Source: Legionellales bacterium UBA4759
Lineage (GTDB): Bacteria > Pseudomonadota > Gammaproteobacteria > Legionellales > Legionellaceae
Direction of reading: 5' to 3'
DNA: 5,619 bases
Assembly: GCA_002403515.1 (NCBI GenBank)
Contig: DHHZ01000036.1
Span: forward strand, 1 to 5,619
In this document: one piece after another, positions 5,599 to 5,619 of the stretch
Numbering within the stretch: the first letter of the stretch is position 1
Layout: every line of letters begins with the position of its first letter
Notes under the pieces: generated by a model
What the model saw: only the letters and a program-made list of their open reading frames with translations
The model's database searches: none
What the model was told of the DNA's origin: nothing
Translations under genes and position numbers: made by a program

Positions 5599-5619
5599 AA
5601 TAACTGACCTTACGCACTA

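Overview
This AT-rich window looks like chromosome from a gammaproteobacterium of the order Legionellales, most likely Legionella or a close relative. The reasons are a divergent CsrA paralog (extra CsrA copies are common in Legionella), a beta-oxidation operon typical of gammaproteobacteria, and a 495-residue protein built like a Dot/Icm effector. The taxonomic call is inference: there is no rRNA or other marker in the window.

Layout. At the left edge a 47-codon hypothetical ORF reads leftward (10-153). A 177-bp AT-rich divergent intergenic region follows (154-330). It holds candidate promoters, a 14-bp perfect palindrome and a PmrA-box-like repeat. Next comes a rightward CsrA-family gene (331-531). 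It runs head-on into a leftward two-gene fatty-acid beta-oxidation operon, with a strong intrinsic terminator for that operon (534-560) lying between the two stop codons. The operon is transcribed from right to left: thiolase first (3880-2576, GTG start), then the hydratase/dehydrogenase multienzyme alpha subunit (2579-561). The two are joined by a 4-base ATGA stop/start overlap. A 163-bp divergent region (3881-4043) carries a good sigma70-type promoter for the rightward gene and only a weak candidate for the operon. The 495-codon gene (4044-5531) fills the right side. After it are a hairpin and a T-rich stretch (5547-5598) and then the window edge.

How they may work together. The two fad enzymes together perform the last three steps of the beta-oxidation cycle: hydration, dehydrogenation and thiolysis. 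Thiolase-first order and the protein lengths resemble fadI-fadJ more than fadBA. The CsrA-like protein keeps the C-terminal RNA-contact motif (VxIHREExY) but has lost the N-terminal Arg-Arg pair, so it may have altered RNA specificity. The large protein has recognisable HAD-phosphatase signature motifs at its N-terminus (DFDGC, IIGS, FYDDRYD), a glutamate-rich C-terminal half and a polar Ser/Thr/Glu tail. It is the best candidate here for an undescribed activity: a possible secreted HAD-type phosphatase. No mobile element, CRISPR, tRNA or rRNA was recognised.
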